A stretch of 64,000 bases of DNA. Source: Syncephalis fuscata (Eukaryota > Zoopagomycota > Zoopagomycetes > Zoopagales > Piptocephalidaceae). This document shows, piece after piece, positions 12,393-24,719 of the stretch. The position numbers were made by a program, and so were the translations under genes. The stretch's first letter is position 1. Every line of letters starts with the position of its first letter. The notes under the pieces are model-generated. The model was not told the origin of the DNA and did not search any database. It was given only the letters and a program-made list of their open reading frames with translations. The stretch lies in the NCBI GenBank assembly GCA_025786725.1, contig JAHLTZ010000002.1, positions 558,001-622,000 of the forward strand, in the 5' to 3' direction.

Positions 12393-14237
12393 ATGAAGCT
12401 CAAGTTTAAACAAACTATTATTACTACCATTGTGTTTTTTACATATGGAACCATTTTTTGCTGCCATTCATGTGCTACAGCCTCAGCATTAACCGCTGAA
12501 AAGCCGCTGAACATTATTGTGGATCAACTTGGCAATAAATCTCATGCAATTCCTATGCTAGAAATTATTCGAGAACTCATAAAACGAGGCCATCAAATTA
12601 CCTTTGTATCCAACGATCAAAGCGGAGAATGGGCTACTGATCAGCCTACTATAAAGCAAGTCTTTTTAGACATGGAGCTACCCGTACCACTCAAGATGCA
12701 CAAACGTATGGAAAATTGTTTATTGGGTTTAATCAATATGATTTAGATGAGATGAACTGTGACCTATATGAATTGCTATATAGCGAATACGAGAAACAAA
12801 TAGCGGTATTTCGCCGTCTAATGCTCAATAGCCATAATAAAGTCATTGTGGATTTAGTGATGTGCGATTTTCTTAGTTTTGCCTGCATTGACACAGCATA
12901 TGAGCTAGATATTCCATTCGTAACTACTAGTATAAGCTTAGACTTTGTTGGTAGGTGTTATTTATTAAAATAACCATACAGCCGAATAACAATATGGCAA
13001 TAGGATTAAGTTACCAATCTTATTTGCCCTATCGTCCAGGAACATTGCATGCTAGCATGGAACATGCAGCTTTTATGGAACGTGCTTATAATACTATATA
13101 CGCTCCAATACGAAAATTAGTTAAAACATGGGACGGTCTTAACTATCAAAAAACTGCTTTACAAAAAGCTGGCGCAAAGCTCTATTCTGGCATTACCGAA
13201 AGATACGATCGAGGTCTAGTAATAGTTTATACATTTGCCGGATTTGAGGTACTTTTTACAGCCTTGCTAAACAATAGTCAAATAACTTAATCATTTGCAA
13301 TTAATATTAGCTACCTCGTCATTGCAAGGAATGTTTTTTATGCCGGCCCATTACTTGCTGAAAGCTATCCCGCTTTGACCACAGATGTCGAGCAGTTTTT
13401 CCAATCACGTTCAAAAGTGATCTATGTAGGATTTGGTGGAATGACACCATTATCTGGTGCACATTTCGAACTACTAACACGCGCCTTTTTGGCTGCCCAT
13501 AAAGCAGGCTTAATTGACGGTGTATTGTGGGGACTTATGTTAACCGATATTAGTAAGATGCCACAAGTAGTTGATGAAAATGACCAGTCTTTAGGTTACA
13601 TATCTGCGGACAGTGGCAACCCATTAAAGCATCACATAGAAGATATGCTTAATGGCAATCATCCGTTTATAAAAATTATGCAGCGTGCTCCACAACGTGC
13701 GGTACTCGAGCATCCTGCAGTCCGTGCATTTGTTTCACACTGTGGACTCACGTCTATACACGAAGCAATGATGGCTAGCACACCAGTGCTTTGCATTCCT
13801 GGATTCGGTGATCAGCCTATGAATGCCTTGCGTTTAGAGCATCTTGGCGCAGGCAAAAATTGTTTTGGACAGATGCCACAGTAGATCGAGTTGTAGATAA
13901 ATTAAATCGGTTGCTTAGTGGTAACAGCGCACAACGAGCCCAGCTAGCAATGCAGCGCCTAAATAAAATGGCTGTATTGGCTAGTCGACGTGTACCAATG
14001 GCAGCCGATATGGTTGAAATGGCCGCTATACCAGGCGCCCTCCAGTTATTAGAACCTGCCAGTGAACGTATGGCATGGTGGCGCGCCAACAATGCAGACA
14101 TATGGCTATTTATTGTACTTGTTTCATCGGCAATAGTCATGTTTTTATACTACGGCTGTCGTCGTATGTTTACAACAAAGCAAAGCAATATTACACCTCA
14201 AGCTAAACATTTATCGTATAAAGCACACACTGAATAA
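12393..14237 (+). CDS. UDP-glycosyltransferase (GT1), copy A, frame-broken
   Basis: Transfers a sugar from a UDP-sugar to a small lipophilic acceptor, by family. Exons 12393-12950, 13004-13248 and 13311-14237 use the same intron positions and phases as the intact copy B at 37.7-39.4 kb. A hydrophobic signal peptide follows the start ATG. The donor-binding signature is visible as SHCGLTSIHEAMMA and GFGDQPMNALR, and a single C-terminal membrane span (WLFIVLVSSAIVMFLYYG) precedes a short basic tail. Compared with copy B, four one-base losses break the frame: near 12711 (GGAAAATTG), 13318 (CGTCATTG), 13333 (TTTTTTATG) and 13856 (CAAAAATTG). From 13941 on it is almost identical to copy B. It is either a pseudogene or a consensus-error casualty; the cluster of four favours decay slightly. 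Confidence 0.8.
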
Positions 14238-14293
14238 AGCAGCAATGCTAATTCCTTATTAATATTAACATATTTAATAATAAAATTATCCAT
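13941..14293 (+). repeat. Near-identical tract shared with the inverted glycosyltransferase copy
   Basis: About 353 bp (last 300 bp of coding sequence plus about 55 bp of 3' flank) match the reverse complement of 37641-37993 with about four mismatches by eye, while the genes upstream of this point are clearly diverged. This is the pattern expected of gene conversion. Confidence 0.85.
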
Positions 14294-15654
14294 TTAAATA
14301 TAGCTTAATTTAAAAAATTTAAAGTAAATTGAAGAAAAAAGTATGTTTATTATTATTTGGGCGACAGTGTTAAGTATTTACAATAATTTTAAGCTTTAAT
14401 AAAACTATATAACATAAAATGAATGGTAAGTAGAAATGTGTAAGTACAATAAATACTACAAAGCTTAATTTAAAACTCTGTATATTTATGTACTTTAGTG
14501 AATTGTGGCAATATACTAACTGTTTATTACTAAATTAGAATTACGGATGCAACTACGCATAGCTTTAATGGCACCTAGTACTTTACAGTAGGATCGTTTA
14601 AGTATTAGATTTTAGCTTTATGGAGGCATTATATGAATTTTCCATTCATTCAGGTCGTTGATGCTTTTGTTCATTATATCATATTTATTCACCATTCAGC
14701 TACTATATTATTTGCTGTGCTGTATGTTATTACCAATTTGCTGGTGTTATTATAAGACTGCAATAAAATAATACATTTAATTTTATAGCATACACTTTTT
14801 TAATCTAATCAGAATAGTTGTATATTATAAAAGCACCATTTACCATTCGTATTTCATCTGATTAGATGTATCATCTGAGTATGCATCAATATTATATATT
14901 AGTAATAAATAAGCATGCTAATTAAAATTGTAGAATTATTAACCCGAAATGATTCGAATTATAGTTTTGGAAGTAACCATATATAGTAAGTATTAAATTA
15001 AGTATCATTGGAGTAAAATGACATTTATTAACAAATATGTAATAATGATAATGAATAATATAGTAAATGTATTAGTACAGATACAGCGATGTTTGAACAA
15101 CCATTCCGCATTTATATGGTAATTGCTATATTAATGTTTAATAATTTGGACTAACTGTTATAATTTAATATAGAAGGGAGCCTTATTAAGTGTTAAGTAT
15201 ATTATTATTATTATACATTTTATAATTAGCATCTATTTAGAGTTTCAATGAAACACCATTAAATGGTAATTATTAAACACATTATTTAATTATACACCAA
15301 CATCTTGTACAGTTAATGGTATATTTGTAAAGGAAAACAAATATATTTTTTTTGAAAGATGGTTTTATTACCATTATTATTAATTGCAGAAATAAGTTAT
15401 AATAAGTATTACAATCAATACAATCAATAATTAATTACTAGTTACATTATTGTGCATGTTATGGAATTCATAGCTCCATTTGTGCTTGATGCCAGCCCGA
15501 GATATGTTAAGATAAGTTTAATTAACATAAAAAACTACATTGATTATAACACATGTAATAATATATAAACGGTTTAAAGTAAAAATGTCATTACTTCAAC
15601 TGTATCTTAGATCGTAAGTACAGCATTTGTTTATTAGCACAAAATAGTAATTTC

Positions 15655-15830
15655 TAGTGTTAGTGGGACCTTTAGTGAAATTCGTTTGGCAGTAAATAGA
15701 AATACTGGCAAACGAGCTGCCATAAAAAAGTTGATAATGAGTTGGGATCGGACAAACCAGATAAAGAGGCAGAAGCAATTTTAATTATAGAAAAGTGCAA
15801 CTATATTGCCCAGTACATTACACACCAATT
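15655..15830 (+). pseudogene. Protein-kinase N-lobe relic
   Basis: Reads SVSGTFSEIRLAVNRNTGKR then AAIKK, which resembles the glycine loop and the AxK lysine of a Ser/Thr kinase. One missing base near 15738 then moves into DKPDKEAEAIL, resembling the alpha-C helix Glu region. No downstream kinase motif (HRD, DFG) follows; the frame ends in AT-rich DNA. Best read as a truncated relic. The upstream CTAG could be an old splice acceptor. Confidence 0.4.
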
Positions 15831-16081
15831 AGTGCATGCTCCAAAAGTATGGAACAATTATAATAGCAAATATTTTACTAATACAAGTTAATTAATTCCT
15901 TTATGGAAAAAGTATAATGCATCAGGATAAGCGCAATGATTATTTACTAACAACATTTACCAATAATATTTATTAGCATTATCAAAAATTAGATATCAAA
16001 GTACGTTCTAACTAATCATATTTTTTATCTTTATTAACATATATAATAGAAACATTAACTAGTAAAAAAACTTGACTGAGG

Positions 16082-16231
16082 ATTGTTGAGGAAAAGCAAA
16101 CAGCCGAGCAAGAAGAGCAGACTAAGGGAGAGCAGGAAGTAGCTAAATATGCTCTTCCTCCTAAGTTGAAAAAGCTCCAGCTTTTTATGCTTGAGATAAT
16201 TAAACTGAAGGAAGCCAGCGCAACAAACCTG
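16082..16231 (+). pseudogene. Exon-like open stretch, unknown
   Basis: Fifty open codons, rich in Glu/Lys and then LPPKLKKLQLFMLEIIKL, ending exactly at a GGTAAGTA donor-like site. No start codon and no clear partner exon. Might be a leftover exon; I do not recognise it. Confidence 0.2.
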
Positions 16232-16309
16232 GTAAGTACATATTAATAATACATTACAGTAACTAACAGCAATATTAGATAGCCACTTATAAATATGTAT
16301 TTATTTTTG

Positions 16310-16600
16310 TTCTAGCTTTATTATTAACAAATAACTAATTTCGCTCATTTGCTCATGCATATATGTTCAATAACTCCAACACGACTAATCGTCATTTAAT
16401 AGCATACATTCTTTATATTGTATATCATTTTATTACATGTTGTGTATGCATTGTCCAGAACTGTTGTCTGTTCAACTCTAGCTTTATTTACAATGAATTT
16501 CGACTCATTTCAACTTATTGGGGCATACGCACTATAGTCTTAATATTATTAATTGTGCTTTTCTCCATTTGCATAGCTATTCCATTGTAAATCGCTATAT
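16310..16600. repeat. Diverged dispersed repeat copy
   Basis: Shares stretches such as TAATTTCGCTCATT, CATGCATATATG and TTGTATATCATTTTATT in the same order with the interior of the inverted-repeat element at 49.4-49.6 kb. Confidence 0.6.
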
Positions 16601-17662
16601 TATTTACTAACTGCACATTACTAATAAAAGCTGTTTGTGCATAAATAGTTTTATTAGATGTATCGTGGGTTAGACGTCGCTCTTTCTATCACAAATAGCA
16701 CACTGTCACTCTGTTGGCCCATTTTAATATTTATTCTGTCATATAATACTTTGGAATAGCTATCAATACATTTTTTAGTGTATAAATAGCATGTTAGCAG
16801 TAAATCTACGTTTTTGCTTGGCAAAATAAGCCAGCTATTATTATATGATCTCTATGGTCAGTATATATGTATGAAATCTCTCTTTATTTTTAGGTTGGTG
16901 TACTGGCATAACAGTGACAATATTCAAGCGGAATTGATATAAAACTATTATAAAGAAATTAATAAAATTAGGAAAATACAGAGTAGCAACCAGTATTTTA
17001 TTATGTGTAGCTGCCGTAATGGCTATAGGAATAATAAAAACAAAACAAGACTATTGATAGTGTTACAATTTTTGAATGAATTAATAGAATAAATTAAAAA
17101 ATAGATTACACGGTATAGAAAAGTATAGCTGTTGTAAACTATTTTTAAATTGAAGTAAACAACTTATACCAAATAAATAGTACAGCTTAAAGTTAGTGAC
17201 TTTATCACAAGTAGAAAGTTGCATATTCTCATCAGCATTTACAACAGTTGTCTAAAGTATTGCTTGATGCAGCTGTGGCTTTATAGTATTTATTCCGCTT
17301 AACGGTAAAATAAATGATTAATTTGCACAATAGGACAAATCATTTGGTTTTTTTTCATTATTTTTATGTTAAAACCAGCAGTGGATAAAACTGCAAACTC
17401 TGTGCAACTGCCTATGATACTTTTTTAATTAAAGCCATTTGTTTAAATTGGTTTTAAACCATAAACATTAAATCTAGTAAGTAAAGCGGTTAATTCAATG
17501 AGCAAAGACCATGAAGACGTTTTGAAATACAAACTTGTACAAATGGTCTCATATAAAAATAATTTAAAAATATATCAGAAGTAATTGCTATTGCTACTAA
17601 TTTCAAAGAGAGTTTCCTAAAGGGAAAAATCAATGGCTAGCGCCTTGTAAAAATACTGCTAA

Positions 17663-17842
17663 AGTGTAGCAAGTAAGAAAAAGAAAAAGAGTTTTGATGA
17701 AAAAAAAATCATAGATAGACCGACAGCGTTGGATAGATGCGTGGAAAAACTTGGCAACACAGTACAGCCGCCGGATATAGAAATGATCTTATATCGCCGA
17801 CTATTCCAGCTCGAATTGATTAACCAAAGTAATATCCACTGA
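17663..17842 (+). pseudogene. Short open stretch without a start codon, unknown
   Basis: 59 open codons: a Lys run, then IIDRPTALDRCVEKLGN and a PPDIEMILYRRLFQLE segment. There is no ATG, the frame is bounded by stops, and no splice partner is obvious. Could be an orphan exon; function unknown. Confidence 0.15.
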
Positions 17843-18210
17843 CAGTGTAAATATGGCGAAGAAAGTGATGCAAGTCAAGTAAAAAATTGACAAAAAATAC
17901 CGCCAATTTTACACTTGCGGTGAAAACAAAAGAAAAAGAAACTTAATAAAAGTAAAAGTAAATATGAATGCTACGAACACTAATGTAGCGATATGCCAAA
18001 AATAATGATCAGTAATTTTTGCAAAAATTACCGCCATTCATAAGTGCAAAGATGATTTTGTGTCAATCGACAATTGTGCAATGCCAACGATTATTGTGAA
18101 AGTAATATCAAATAATTATATGCGCGCTGCGCACTATAATTAGACCAGTCACATAATTCACTGTCCACCGACGAACTGGCACAATTGGTGTGGCGTTAAA
18201 GCCACTAAAT

Positions 18211-19831
18211 TTATGGAGACTCAGGGGTGCGTTTTAAGTGATTTCCACTCGAAGCCACTGACCTAACCTGATTAGATGGTAGAAAAACCTGGCGTTGGCG
18301 GAATAACTAATCGATTATATACCAAGTAATGGCAATATTATTATTAAGATGCCGTTCCCTATATATCCAGCTTTAAACTTACCTCGTCCTCCAACTCACA
18401 TGCCCTTGATGCCTGTCTCTGAGCCTCCATGCGCCATCGTTCTGCCTCTAGTCGAGCATTGCCGACATCAGATGAATTTAGCAAAGCTTCAAGCTGCATC
18501 ACGCGCTGTTCCAATTGCTCACAGCGACCACGCATTTCACGCTCACGCTGCTTACGACGGTCACGGAAGCGGGCAGAGGCTCGGGCGTTACGTCTTCTTT
18601 TTTCGGTCAATAAAGGATCTTCGTGTTCGTCTACACTGCCGGTGCCACTGGCATTTCCATTAGCGCTGTTGCTGTTGCCACCAAAATTATCCGCCACATA
18701 GGATGAGTGCATTGGATAAGGGGAAATACGGCGTATTGGCGATGATTCACCACTGCTGCTGTGAATCGACGTTCTTCGACCCAAGTTCTCACCATCTGAG
18801 TGGATATAGGCCGCTACGCCATCAGTGTGATGTGGATACTGGCGATATCGCTGCTGGTGTTCAGGATGGCTTAATTGAGTTGGAGAGGTCATTGAATGTT
18901 GAGTTTGATTATGAGCCGAAAAAGCATCCGGTGACGGTGCAAATGGCATAATATTTGCAGCCAAGTTTGATGGTGTGCCAGCTAGATGGCGTGCTGTAAT
19001 GACATGATTATTTGATAATGCCCGGTCGATAGAAGGCTGAGCAATGGTAGGTTTTGTTAAATTGTTATAGGGAAATGGCGCAGAAGGAGCATTTGGGAGT
19101 AATGGCGACAATGATGATGAAGATGACGTCGACTGAGTCGTTCGATTCAAAACGGTGAGCTGCGAGGCAGATGCAGATGCCGAGCTAGATGTCACATGGG
19201 CGACTGCTGTATTTGTTGATACAAGATAGGAGATCGGTGGTCGTTCAGTCGTTCTAGAATTTAAAATAGCTGGCATACTTGCGCCGACACCAGGACTATT
19301 TGTCGAGGTAGGCGATGACATCATGCTATCTCTACGCATATCCATCATTGGGGTATTAACCCGTAATGATGTGCCGGTACGAGGGCCCAGCGAGGCAGAC
19401 ATGTAGTTATCGGTCGACATTGAAGCGGACGAGTCCAGTTGCATATGCATTGGACCTGAAGGTGAGAAAACAAGATTGTTGCGCAAGGTGCGTGATAAGT
19501 TATTTGAGCACATGGCCATCGAATCTGCTGCATTGTTATTCATAGAAAGGGCCGACCCGTAAGAATAGGATCGTGCACGAGGTCCACTGCGAGCAAAAAT
19601 ATCCGACTGTCTGTTAGCATTTGAGTTGCTGACAGTGGCATTGATGCTATTACCACCATCGCCGTTATTATTGCCGCCACCACTACTACTAACAGCCACA
19701 GCGGTAGTTATACCCGGGCCCACAGGTGTCCAAGGCCGTCCATTGTCACGTGACTCGTTTGGCACATTGGTCAATATCGCCGTTAATGGCGGCAAGCGGT
19801 CCTGCTGCGTATGAGGTGAATGAGGCTGCAT
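18211..19831 (-). CDS. bZIP transcription factor, CYS3/MetR-like basic region
   Basis: Exon 1 (18383-19831, 483 codons) ends in GAG at a GTAAGT donor; exon 2 is most likely 18211-18306, giving about 514 residues ending in a short basic tail. An alternative acceptor at 18268 keeps the same frame and stop. Residues 1-400 are Ser/Asn/Pro-rich low complexity. The basic region at about 410-432 reads EKRRRNARASARFRDRRKQR, matching the N-x2-A-S-A-R-F-R form of the CYS3/MetR group that controls sulfur or related metabolism in ascomycetes. A leucine-zipper-like coiled coil follows (CEQLEQRVMQLEALL), and exon 2 would extend it (LFRQRQVFLPSN). The target pathway here is unknown. Nearly 5 kb of gene-free DNA lies upstream. 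Confidence 0.85.
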
Positions 19832-22800
19832 CGTCTACTTGCACTCGTTCAAACGATTAAAAGCCAAGCAATATAATCAAATACACAATTGAACACAAAG
19901 TGTGAAAAACGGCGCAGTGTACTGAATATGTAAGTTTATGCGTCTGTAAGCACACTCAAGGCATCAAGGTGCGTCAACAGAGTGGCAATAATATTCAAGT
20001 AAATAATGGCAAGGTCGGACTTTTAAAAAAGGAAATCAAACAACAAAGTATTGTAGTAATAATAGCAAACGATAAAAGACTTAAATATTACTATTTTTGA
20101 AAAACGTTCAAGTTAAAATGATCGTTCAAAAACTTTTCTGGTCAGTAAAGCTACGGCAGAAAGTATCAATTGTTAATATTCTACAAGAATATTGATTGGA
20201 CCTTAAAACGGTGATCAAATAGGCAAATTGATCTTGGTAAGTTGTGATTTAAAGGAGCAAATAAAAGGGGGGATAAAAAAATTGGTACTTTGTAATACTG
20301 ATGGACAATAAAACGATTACCAAATAAAGTTTCAAAAATAAAGCATTAATGAATTATTTGGTAATAATTCAGTAATGGCTGTAGGACAATTTAGGGGTAA
20401 GCAAAAACAATAAAGATACTATCGAAGAAGAAAGGGAAGGCGGAGTAATTGTGGATAAAGGGCGGCGATGAAAAGAGTATTTTGATTTTATGGTTCTTTA
20501 TGTTTAGGTAAAGCGTCCTAAACGTCACTTTATAAAGCACAAAAGTGAATGCCAAGCAACCAGAAATTAGTAGTAGTAGTAGTAGTAGTAGTAGCAATAG
20601 TTGTCGTTGTAGTTCTGGTTATTGCTAAAGCTGCGGTATTGATGTAGATGTAGCTGTTGTTATACTTGTTATGAATGAGGGCTTGGCAAGTGTACGACAA
20701 TAAACGTAGAATGTGAATTCGCACGCGTACGTCCATAAATACGCACACAAGCAAATCGAAATAAAAAAAGAGCAAAGGCTGTGATGATGAAGCAAACGGA
20801 CGACAAAATAAGAATGTGGTGACGTGCACAAGTGAAAGCCATTTAAAAGAAAATCTGGCCTTAAGCAATGGTGACTTGTTTAGGCTATACCTCTGAAACG
20901 CGTTCCTCGCGTTCATTTACGCGTGTAAGGCATGCCTTCGGGGCTATCTTTCATAGTTGAAAACAATTAGATACGTATTGCCTTTCCGAGTTAAAGGAAG
21001 TTCGTATGTTTGCCAGCCCAAGGTCAGTGGCCGACACGAAGTAATGAATAATGACAACGATGCTGATTGTAACAATACCACCGATAATAGTGCCAATGAA
21101 ACCACGCGTGTGCAAAATTGTGTGGCAGTTAAACAATGGCCCATGCAATCATTACTAGCACAAAATTACTAAGCCAAATTATGGCCGATCTGAAAAGCAA
21201 ACAAGCAATGGGAAGATAATTTGTACGTATGGCACATGTGAACTGGAACAGGTGTGTTTAGAGGGCAAATGAAATAAAGGCATACAAGTAGGGAGCAAAT
21301 GAATACAGAGAGAGACAGAGCGGAAAGCCGGATACAAGCGCATGATTTTGCTTGGCCAAATGGGCATGTGAATTGCGCACCTTCTCATGTAATTTAATGG
21401 CTTAACATTAATCATTAGCATGAATTTCCCAAAACTGTTGTTAACTAACCAAGCACGTCGATGCTTGTTTAGTAGTTGACGTCAATAAACAATTATTATT
21501 GTCATTGAGCGGTACAATCATGGATTAATGACTTGTTTTCTGAGGAATAGGCAATGCAGGGCCACATGGTCGTATTTACATATTATCGTCATTCAATCAG
21601 TTTAGTAATTGCGTTTAGCTTTAATTTTATTATTGTAATGTACTGCACTATTTAATTTACATGGATAGAACATTACAATAATAATTATTAATTGTCATAA
21701 TACGCACAAAGTGCTAACATTCTCCCCGTGACTATGTCTTTCTGATGTTTTTTTCTGTTATCCACCTGACATGGCACCTGTTGGACAAGGTCATTGTAGA
21801 CGTTCATGGTTTATCGTCACACGATATAGGCAAGCATGCGCGATACTATTGGCCATGTGGATACACAGATTAGCTATAATGCACCTAGCACAGAGGCGGT
21901 TGCACTATCTTTGCGTAGGCCGTTGACGATAATAAACGGAGGTTCGGCGTCATCTTGGGCTTTGCTCTAGGTAACGGATAGTATATTTTAATATTGCAAC
22001 ACAAACTACCATCCATTACTCCGAGATGCTCTCTCTTTTTTGGCAATGATCTTTAGGTTGAATAATGGAGCAATACGAAAACACCTGACTATAATTCGTC
22101 TTCTGAACAGAGCCATGCATACGTTGTACTGCATGTAGAACTATGCATTAACCGGCCTAGCCTTCCTCGGAGTTACTGTTCAAAGGAAGGTTACGTCAGA
22201 GTTCATGTAAAGTTGCACTTAATGTGAGCATCCTTGGCAAGCTCGCCTCGGATGGCATCAGTCGTGCAGAGCCCGGTGATCACATGAAAAGATGATGCAG
22301 GCCGAATTTCATACGCCAACGGCTATTCTAATGACCGCCTTGTACTTTCGTAATTGTTATTACTGTTGCTTGACCAACCCTTATGCACGCGTGATTGAAC
22401 ATGCCAAGGTCACGCGTACACGTTTGCTCGTAAGTTGTCGCATTTGCATTTACTTCACAAGGCCTACGACTAAGATCGAGCACGCCATGCTAAGCTACCT
22501 CCACATTCCTAATTCGGTAGCTGTTCGGCCCGAGCCTTTTATTCGTTTTAGCAAACACTATAATGACGGCTTTTAGAAAATTTCGGTACAACTAATACAA
22601 GTTACTTCTCAACACGTGTACTCTTTGCTCCTTTGGGATTATGAAGTTTCCAAATGACGCGACTGTTCATCATTCGGTTGTAACAATTGAAGACATGTGT
22701 ACGCTCTAGATGAGTAAAACCACTTGTTTCCAAAATTATGGAAGTGTGAATAAGGTGTACATGCAGTCCTCAGTCACGCTTGTATTACAATTCATGAACG

Positions 22801-23299
22801 GACCTAGCTGTCATGTCTGCATCCTGTTCTCGCTATTACTATTATTCCGTGTGGTGCATCATCGACCGACAGTTTAGCGCCTGATTTGAGTTGATTGGTA
22901 CATGAAGAATGTCAAGCCGCGTAGAAATGTCGACATATTGCTTATCGGCCCGCGTCGAGCATGAGGTATTTCTTTGCACTAATCATGCTGTTCGCTACTT
23001 AATATTCGGTTGTAATTTACAAGTATAGTTTTAGCATGCATGACAAGGCCGTGTTTGACAATATGACAATTAAATGTTTTGTAGGTTACAAGCTCTGAAC
23101 ACAACAACATACTGGAATTTGGCGTTTGCATAGACGAGACATAGCAACAATCATGATTATAATTAAAATTAGCTGCTGAAAGGCACAATACAAGGATTAG
23201 CATAACATTAATCGTCTAACATGTTGTGTGCTATTTAACATCACTACAATTTATTTTTTATAAACAATTTATTAATTATTAAATGATTTGATGATTAAA
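19832..23299. other. Long gene-free region upstream of the bZIP gene
   Basis: About 3.5 kb with no recognisable ORF. Between roughly 20.4 and 20.9 kb the minus strand is pyrimidine-rich, and it contains a TAG-repeat microsatellite at 20569-20594. This looks like promoter plus long 5' leader of the bZIP gene (inference). The segment at 21.7-22.9 kb is less AT-rich but holds no gene I can support. Confidence 0.45.
20569..20594. repeat. TAG trinucleotide microsatellite
   Basis: Eight to nine tandem TAG/AGT units in the bZIP upstream region. Confidence 0.9.
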
Positions 23300-24115
23300 T
23301 AACTATTTTTAATAACATTTAATCTATTTAACATAATGATGAGTGGTGAGTGCCATCAATCATCAAATACTCATCATTGTAGATTATTATCCAGTATGCA
23401 TATATCATCACATTATGTGTTGTTACTATGTATACCCGTTATTTTGCTTGATTGATATTAAAATCATAACTAATTAACATGATCCAGTTTATTTATAAAT
23501 ATTCTTAATAAAACATAACTCGGTTTATATTCATATTATTTGTTCTTCCAATATAACTCAGCGAACAAACTAAGTGCAATATGTCAATTTTTATTCATAA
23601 AAGGTTTGAAACCATACCAACAACGGTTATAGACAGCGTATAACTAATATATAATGAAATGATAAGCATTATAATGAATATGCAATATTGAACGAGGTTA
23701 GCAATGTTAAAGTTATTGAGCATTATTCTAGTGAACAAGATGACCGATATTAGTCAAAATTTATTAATAATAGTGCTAGAGCAAAAGTAAAAAACAGTTT
23801 TGGATAGAGTAAGACTAAATGAGTATAAAATAATATATAGAACGACAAATGTACAGTGAGGAAGCATATAAGGCAATGAGTGGAGTGAGTGAAGTATATT
23901 AGTACATATAAACAATAGAATGTGTCTAGTACATCATTAAATGCTATATATTAGTGTGGAATAGAATGGTAATGATATAGGTGAATAGAGTATATGTGTA
24001 CTGAATATATGCATACTGGATAATAAATCTACAATGATGGGTATTTGATGATTGATGTCACTCACCGCCCATCATTAATAGATTGGATGTCATTAAATAT
24101 TAGTCATTTGACCAC
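23300..24115. mobile_element. Non-autonomous element with long terminal inverted repeats (copy 1)
   Basis: The left end (about 23300-23405) and the reverse complement of the right end (about 24005-24115) match imperfectly over more than 100 bp, sharing in order GTGGTGAGTG, CATCAATCATCAAATACYCA, TCATTGTAGAT and ATTATCCAGTATGCATAT. The 600-bp interior is AT-rich with no transposase ORF. A related copy lies at 48.9-49.9 kb. Exact ends and target duplication are unresolved. Confidence 0.75.
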
Positions 24116-24123
24116 CAAATCAC

Positions 24124-24156
24124 AATTTTATTTTTTTATTTTTTTATTTTTTTATT
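24124..24156. repeat. Short tandem (TTTTTTA)n repeat
   Basis: Tandem A/T-only units directly beside the right end of the inverted-repeat element. Confidence 0.7.
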
Positions 24157-24719
24157 AATATTGCTTACTATTTATCACTATTTCAATAGTGCCGTGTGGC
24201 GTAATTGTTGCTGCGGCAGAACAGCACTACTTACTTATTAGCTAATAGTCAAATGTGAATATGATGATTACAAGGTAGACAAGCAAGTAGTTATAATGGA
24301 CAAATACATAATATGTATATAATAGGTGTACAGTATGTTTACTAGTTACTACAGCACAGCTGTATCTGCATAATCTACAACATCTTTAAAACAATATTAT
24401 GTGAAATAAAACTAAGGCTTTGTAATCATTAATGAACATTCAGCTATATTATTAAGTACATGGTAACATTAAAATGAATTATGAATTAATATCTATAAGT
24501 TGTGTGACGCCCAAAAGGAAACGTTACAAAATGTAATAATATAAATGAAATCACAAGCGAAACAAATAGCCGTAAAAATAGCGCAAGACATTGTCAGTGG
24601 GCATATATTGATGATTCGCGCCAATATATTTATCCGTCGCCATTTGGTTAATAAAATGGCTGATATACCATCGATGCTCTATGCGAAACACGGCTTATGT
24701 TCCAAAATCACCATGAAAC

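Larger units (their letters stand above)
14294..18210. other. AT-rich gene desert with relics
   Basis: Roughly 3.9 kb with no complete gene. It holds a kinase-like fragment (15655-15830), two short exon-like open stretches (16082-16231, 17663-17842) and a diverged copy of a dispersed repeat (16310-16600). Confidence 0.55.

Noticed and set aside
12711-13870. Programmed -1 frameshifting at the two AAAATTGTTT sites of glycosyltransferase A
   Set aside because: Neither site has an X XXY YYZ heptamer in the zero frame, and similar one-base losses occur in unrelated genes, so errors or decay explain it better.
14945-14965. B-box-like GATTCGAATT as a tRNA sign
   Set aside because: No matching A box, acceptor stem or anticodon arm around it.
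22292-22576. 94-codon ORF in the bZIP upstream region
   Set aside because: No similarity to any family I know, no splice partners, and isolated in a gene-free stretch.
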